This document shows, one piece after another, positions 60,459 to 64,000 of a stretch of 64,000 nucleotides of DNA; the first letter of the stretch is position 1, and every line of letters starts with the position of its first letter. The stretch lies in the NCBI RefSeq assembly GCF_015209745.1, contig NZ_CP063657.1, forward strand, positions 496,001-560,000. Reading direction: 5' to 3'. Origin of the DNA: Lysobacter avium (GTDB taxonomy: Bacteria; Pseudomonadota; Gammaproteobacteria; Xanthomonadales; Xanthomonadaceae). The notes below the pieces were generated by a model. That model was not told the DNA's origin. It was given only the letters and a program-made list of their open reading frames with translations, and made no database searches. The translations under genes were made by a program, and so were the position numbers.

Positions 60459-60508
60459 TTGATGCCGCGACGTTTTGTACCTGCTGAAATGGTCTGTTTG
60501 AAAATTTC

Positions 60509-60584
60509 GCTCACGTAGCTCAGTCGGTAGAGCACCTCCTTGGTAAGGAGGAGGTCACTGGTTCGATTCCAGTCGTGAGCACCA
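60509..60584 (+). tRNA. tRNA-Thr (anticodon GGT)
   Basis: A 76-base tRNA: acceptor GCTCACG with CGTGAGC, anticodon stem CCTCC/GGAGG with loop TTGGTAA (anticodon GGT), T-arm ACTGG/CCAGT and encoded CCA. It precedes tuf by 44 bases, as thrT precedes tufB in E. coli. Confidence 0.97.
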
Positions 60585-60628
60585 CACCTACCATCCAGAA
60601 CACCGTCCCACAGCGAGAAGCGACAATC

Positions 60629-61819
60629 ATGGCCAAGGGTAAATTCGAGCGCACCAAGCCGCACGTGAACGTCGGCACGATCGGTCACGTTGACCACGGC
60701 AAGACCACGTTGACTGCAGCGCTGACCAAGGTTGGCGCGGAGCGTTTTGGTGGCGAGTTCAGCGCGTACGACGCGATTGACCGTGCCCCCGAAGAGAAGG
60801 CGCGCGGCATCACGATCTCGACCTCGCACGTCGAGTACGAGTCCCCGAACCGCCACTACGCGCACGTCGACTGCCCCGGGCACGCCGACTACGTGAAGAA
60901 CATGATCACCGGTGCGGCGCAGATGGACGGCGCGATCCTGGTGTGCTCGGCCGCGGACGGCCCGATGCCGCAGACCCGCGAGCACATCCTGCTGGCCCGC
61001 CAGGTGGGCGTGCCCTACATCGTGTCCTACCTGAACAAGGCGGACATGGTGGACGACGCCGAGCTGCTGGAGCTGGTGGAGATGGAAGTGCGCGAGCTTC
61101 TGTCCAAGTACGACTTCCCCGGCGACGACACCCCGATCATCACCGGTTCGGCGCTGAAGGCGCTGGAAGGTGACCAGAGCGACATCGGCGTGCCCTCCAT
61201 CATCAAGCTGGTCGATGCACTGGACAGCTGGATCCCGGAGCCCGAGCGCGACGTGGACAAGGCGTTCCTGATGCCGGTCGAGGACGTGTTCTCGATCTCC
61301 GGTCGCGGCACCGTGGTCACCGGTCGTATCGAGCGCGGCATCATCAAGGTGGGCGAGGAGATCGAGATCGTCGGCATCCGTCCGACCGTCAAGACCACCG
61401 TCACCGGCGTGGAGATGTTCCGCAAGCTGCTTGACCAGGGTCAGGCGGGTGATAACGCCGGCCTGCTGCTGCGCGGTACCAAGCGTGACGACGTCGAGCG
61501 CGGCCAGGTGCTGTGCAAGCCCGGTTCGATCAAGCCGCACACCGAGTTCGAAGGTGAGGTGTACATCCTGAGCAAGGACGAGGGCGGCCGTCACACGCCG
61601 TTCTTCAAGGGCTACCGTCCGCAGTTCTACTTCCGCACCACCGACGTCACCGGCGCCTGCGAGCTGCCCGAGGGCGTGGAGATGGTGATGCCGGGCGACA
61701 ACGTGAAGATGGTGGTCACCCTGATCAACCCGATCGCGATGGACGAAGGCCTGCGTTTTGCGATCCGCGAAGGTGGCCGCACCGTCGGCGCCGGCGTGGT
61801 GTCCAAGATCATCAAGTAA
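60629..61819 (+). CDS. tuf: Elongation factor Tu
   Basis: A 396-residue GTPase that delivers aminoacyl-tRNA to the ribosome. G1 [10 protein letters not shown]2 RGITI, G3 [13 protein letters not shown]4 NKAD (YLNKADM) and the C-terminal barrel ending [10 protein letters not shown] are complete. The ATG at 60629 ([12 protein letters not shown]) is canonical; the in-frame region back to 60575 lies within tRNA-Thr. The tRNA-Tyr-Gly-Thr-tuf order matches the E. coli tufB operon. A second tuf copy is expected near rpsG/fusA outside the window. Confidence 0.98.
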   Translation: MAKGKFERTKPHVNVGTIGHVDHGKTTLTAALTKVGAERFGGEFSAYDAIDRAPEEKARGITISTSHVEYESPNRHYAHVDCPGHADYVKNMITGAAQMDGAILVCSAADGPMPQTREHILLARQVGVPYIVSYLNKADMVDDAELLELVEMEVRELLSKYDFPGDDTPIITGSALKALEGDQSDIGVPSIIKLVDALDSWIPEPERDVDKAFLMPVEDVFSISGRGTVVTGRIERGIIKVGEEIEIVGIRPTVKTTVTGVEMFRKLLDQGQAGDNAGLLLRGTKRDDVERGQVLCKPGSIKPHTEFEGEVYILSKDEGGRHTPFFKGYRPQFYFRTTDVTGACELPEGVEMVMPGDNVKMVVTLINPIAMDEGLRFAIREGGRTVGAGVVSKIIK

Positions 61820-61832
61820 TTACCAGCGCCCG

Positions 61833-61854
61833 GGCCACCCTGCAACGGGTGGCC
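61833..61854 (+). terminator. Hairpin between tuf and tRNA-Trp
   Basis: A perfect 8-bp stem GGCCACCC (61833-61840) with GGGTGGCC (61847-61854) and loop TGCAAC, 13 bases after the tuf stop. The following bases (TGTTGG) are not a T-run, so it could be a weak terminator or an RNA processing site. Confidence 0.5.
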
Positions 61855-61922
61855 TGTTGGCGTAACAGGAAGAATTGGCAAGGCGGCTTCAGCCGCCGTT
61901 GCCTTTTCCGGAACCAGTCAAT

Positions 61923-61998
<76 letters not shown>

Positions 61999-62013
61999 CA
62001 AGCGGAAGGTCGA

Positions 62014-62379
62014 TTGAACACCAAGGCTGAACAAAGCACGGGCGACATCCTGAAATACGTGGCCGCGGTGCTGCTGGTGGCCGCTGGCGTATTCGGCTTC
62101 TACTGGTTCGACCAGTGGCCGGGCGGCATCCGTGCCCTGCTGGTGGTGGGCGGCCTGGTGCTCGGCGCGGCGGTCTTCATGGTCAGCCACAAAGGTGTGC
62201 AGACCCGCGAGTTCCTCTCCGAATCCCACTTCGAGTTGCGCAAGGTGGTCTGGCCCACGCGCCAGGAAGCAATGCGCACCACCTGGGTGGTGGTTTTGGC
62301 AGTCGTGATCCTGAGCCTGATCCTGGCCGGATTCGATGTCGTCATCCAGGCGGCGGTGAAGTGGCTGCTTGGACGTTGA
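62014..62379 (+). CDS. secE: Preprotein translocase subunit SecE
   Basis: A 121-residue subunit of the SecYEG channel. Three membrane helices are predicted as in E. coli ([57 protein letters not shown]), and the conserved amphipathic segment [18 protein letters not shown] precedes the third. The start is a TTG at 62014 with AAGG four bases upstream; an ATG at 61969 lies within the tRNA-Trp gene and cannot be used. nusG follows closely. Confidence 0.94.
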   Translation: MNTKAEQSTGDILKYVAAVLLVAAGVFGFYWFDQWPGGIRALLVVGGLVLGAAVFMVSHKGVQTREFLSESHFELRKVVWPTRQEAMRTTWVVVLAVVILSLILAGFDVVIQAAVKWLLGR

Positions 62380-62383
62380 GGAG

Positions 62384-62995
62384 ATGACACAAGTGCAGAG
62401 TTCAGACAACAGTCCCACCGCGGAAAGCGGGGGAACCAACAAGCGCTGGTATGTCGTCCACGCCTATTCGGGTTACGAGAAGACGGTCGCGCAGGCGTTG
62501 CGTGACCGCATCGCCCGCGAAGAGATGGAAGACCGCTTCGGCGAGGTGCTGGTTCCCACGGAAGAGATCGTGGAAATGCGCGCCGGCCAGAAGCGCCGCT
62601 CCGAGCGCAAGTTCTTCCCCGGCTACGTGCTGGTGCAGATCGCCACGACCGATGAGGGCGGGATTCCGCGCATCGACAGCGAATGCTGGCACCTGATCAA
62701 GGAAACCCCGAAGGTGATGGGTTTCATCGGCGGTACCGCTGCGCGCCCGTTGCCGATCGCCGACCACGAGGCTGCGGCGATCCTGGACCGCGTCCAGGAA
62801 GGCGTCGAGAAGCCGCGTCCGAAGGTGCTGTTCGAGGCTGGACAGATGGTCCGCGTCGTCGATGGCCCGTTCAACGACTTCAATGGCGTGGTCGAGGAAA
62901 TCAACTACGAGAAGAGCCGCCTGCGCGTGGCGGTGCTGATCTTCGGTCGGTCGACCCCGGTCGAGCTCGAATTCGGTCAGGTGGAAAAGGCCTGA
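62384..62995 (+). CDS. nusG: Transcription termination/antitermination protein NusG
   Basis: A 203-residue factor binding RNA polymerase, Rho and S10. The NGN domain starts [20 protein letters not shown] and the KOW domain near the C-terminus reads [18 protein letters not shown]. Before the NGN domain are about 22 extra residues ([18 protein letters not shown]) not found in most NusG proteins. ATG 62384 has GAGGAG directly against it, while GTG 62393 has the same sequence nine bases away, so the GTG may be the true start. It is paired with secE as usual. Confidence 0.96.
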   Translation: MTQVQSSDNSPTAESGGTNKRWYVVHAYSGYEKTVAQALRDRIAREEMEDRFGEVLVPTEEIVEMRAGQKRRSERKFFPGYVLVQIATTDEGGIPRIDSECWHLIKETPKVMGFIGGTAARPLPIADHEAAAILDRVQEGVEKPRPKVLFEAGQMVRVVDGPFNDFNGVVEEINYEKSRLRVAVLIFGRSTPVELEFGQVEKA

Positions 62996-63055
62996 CCGAT
63001 AACCCATCCGCCGGACGAGTGGTTCGCCCGGCATCAATCGCGAGGAGCCTGCCGT

Positions 63056-63078
63056 TGCAAGACGCGCAGGCGCTTGCA
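63056..63078 (+). promoter_or_regulatory. Bulged hairpin in the rplK leader
   Basis: TGCAAG (63056-63061) pairs with CTTGCA (63073-63078); after a single bulged A, CGC (63063-63065) pairs with GCG (63070-63072) around a GCAG loop. It lies 18 bases before the rplK ATG, where ribosomal protein L1 is known to repress the L11 operon in E. coli. The role is inferred. Confidence 0.35.
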
Positions 63079-63095
63079 CTCGCAGGAGTTGTGAC

Positions 63096-63524
63096 ATGGC
63101 AAAGAAAGTAGTTGGCTACATCAAACTGCAGGTCAAGGCCGGCCAGGCGAATCCGTCGCCGCCGGTGGGTCCTGCCCTCGGCCAGCGCGGCCTGAACATC
63201 ATGGAGTTCTGCAAGGCATTCAATGCCGCGACCTCCAAGCTGGAGCCGGGCCTGCCCACGCCAGTGATCATCACCGCGTACTCGGACCGTACCTTCACCT
63301 TCGTCACCAAGAGCACGCCTGCCGCGGTGCTGCTGAAGAAGGCCGCCGGCGTCAGCCTGGGTTCCAACCGTCCCAACACCGACAAGGTCGGCAAGGTGAC
63401 TCGCGCCCAGCTGGAAGAGATCGTCAAGGCCAAGGAAGCCGACCTCACGGCGGCGGACCTGGAAGCGGCGGTGCGTACGATTGCGGGTTCGGCCCGCAGC
63501 ATGGGTTTGGCGGTGGAGGGTTAA
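63096..63524 (+). CDS. rplK: 50S ribosomal protein L11
   Basis: A 142-residue protein, the normal length, forming the GTPase-associated stalk base with 23S rRNA. The start [32 protein letters not shown] (abbreviated) and the end [15 protein letters not shown] are classic. GGAG precedes the ATG. rplA follows after 3 bp, and the pair is probably one operon controlled by L1. Confidence 0.98.
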   Translation: MAKKVVGYIKLQVKAGQANPSPPVGPALGQRGLNIMEFCKAFNAATSKLEPGLPTPVIITAYSDRTFTFVTKSTPAAVLLKKAAGVSLGSNRPNTDKVGKVTRAQLEEIVKAKEADLTAADLEAAVRTIAGSARSMGLAVEG

Positions 63525-63527
63525 GAC

Positions 63528-64000
63528 ATGGCGATGACCAAGCGCAAGAAAGCAATCAAGGCCGCCGTCGAGCCGGGCAAGTCCTACGCCTTCGACGACG
63601 CCATCAAGATCGTCAAGACCGCCACCAAGGCGAAGTTTGTCGAGTCCGTTGACGTGGCCGTGCGTCTCGGCGTGGACGCGCGCAAGTCCGACCAGCAGGT
63701 GCGTGGTTCGACCGTGCTGCCCGCCGGCACCGGCAAGAGCGTTCGGGTTGCGGTGTTCGCACCGGCAGGCGCCAAGGCCGATGAGGCCCTGGCTGCCGGC
63801 GCGGAAGCGGTCGGCATGGACGATCTGGCCGAGAAGATGCAGGCCGGCGACCTGAACTACGACGTCGTGATCGCCACCCCTGACGCGATGCGCGTGGTGG
63901 GCAAGCTGGGCCAGTTGCTCGGGCCGCGCGGCCTGATGCCGAACCCGAAGGTCGGCACCGTGTCCCCGAACCCGGGCGAGGCGGTCAAGAACGCCAAGGG
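63528..64000 (+). CDS. rplA: 50S ribosomal protein L1 (5' part, cut by window edge)
   Basis: The first 157 codons of L1, which binds 23S rRNA at the exit stalk and represses its own operon. The start [18 protein letters not shown], the block [21 protein letters not shown] and [21 protein letters not shown] identify it. The gene continues past the window end. Confidence 0.97.
   Translation, partial: MAMTKRKKAIKAAVEPGKSYAFDDAIKIVKTATKAKFVESVDVAVRLGVDARKSDQQVRGSTVLPAGTGKSVRVAVFAPAGAKADEALAAGAEAVGMDDLAEKMQAGDLNYDVVIATPDAMRVVGKLGQLLGPRGLMPNPKVGTVSPNPGEAVKNAK

Noticed and set aside
61833..61854. The hairpin after tuf as a strong intrinsic terminator
   Set aside because: The stem is perfect but no T-run follows, so it is listed only as a weak terminator or processing structure.

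Overview
This 64-kb window is a very GC-rich chromosomal segment of a gammaproteobacterium, almost certainly a Xanthomonadaceae/Lysobacteraceae member (Lysobacter, Luteimonas or Xanthomonas-like). The placement rests on the type II secretion cluster in the order gspE-F-G-H-I-J-K-L-M-N-D with no gspC (the Xps arrangement of Xanthomonas), on a 568-residue O-GlcNAc-transferase homologue whose length and catalytic residues match the Xanthomonas campestris enzyme, and on gamma-type gene orders (lptF/pepA-holC-valS; hemA-prfA facing lolB-ispE-prs; tRNA-tuf-tRNA-secE-nusG-rplKA). There are no phage genes, insertion sequences or CRISPR arrays; nearly all DNA is genes, many overlapping by 1-4 bases.

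Layout. 1-7.4 kb: the LPS exporter gene lptF (cut by the window edge) diverges from pepA-holC-valS; a minus-strand run encodes pssA, a HolD-like protein and rimI. 7.5-16 kb: a DUF4124 protein, purL with a strong terminator, then an accessory patch with a lipoprotein, an ECF sigma factor and a convergent Ser/Thr kinase with a TPR tail. 16.2-28.1 kb: the whole Xps type II secretion operon followed by a GT2 glycosyltransferase. 28.1-40 kb: pyrF and ettA (minus), then glyA-nrdR-ribD, a flavin disulfide reductase, a DksA-like protein, an FMN riboswitch and ribE-ribBX-ribH-nusB-thiL. 40-51 kb: accessory metabolism and transport (short asparaginase, MFS and EamA transporters, CurA-like reductase, secreted M28 peptidase, WrbA, YihY, a TlpA-like lipoprotein). 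48.9-57.5 kb: hemA-prfA-ogt on the minus strand, diverging from a TPR protein, lolB, ispE, tRNA-Gln and prs. 57.6-64 kb: rplY-pth-ychF, tRNA-Tyr/Gly/Thr-tuf, tRNA-Trp-secE-nusG, and rplK-rplA (cut by the edge).

How the parts work together. The eleven Xps genes encode the ATPase, inner-membrane platform, pseudopilus and lipoprotein secretin needed to export folded enzymes; the M28 peptidase is a possible client. Riboflavin genes form two transcription groups, the second under FMN control. HolC and the newly recognised HolD-like protein would form the chi-psi pair of the clamp loader. The translation block supplies elongation, termination, tRNA recycling and ribosomal proteins.

The least ordinary parts are the sigma/kinase/lipoprotein patch with its long-armed inverted repeat, the hidden HolD, the O-GlcNAc transferase sitting where prmC normally follows prfA, the degenerate GTP cyclohydrolase half of RibB, and the ispE stop codon lying inside tRNA-Gln. 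No wholly undescribed system was identified; the sigma/kinase patch is the best candidate for new regulation.
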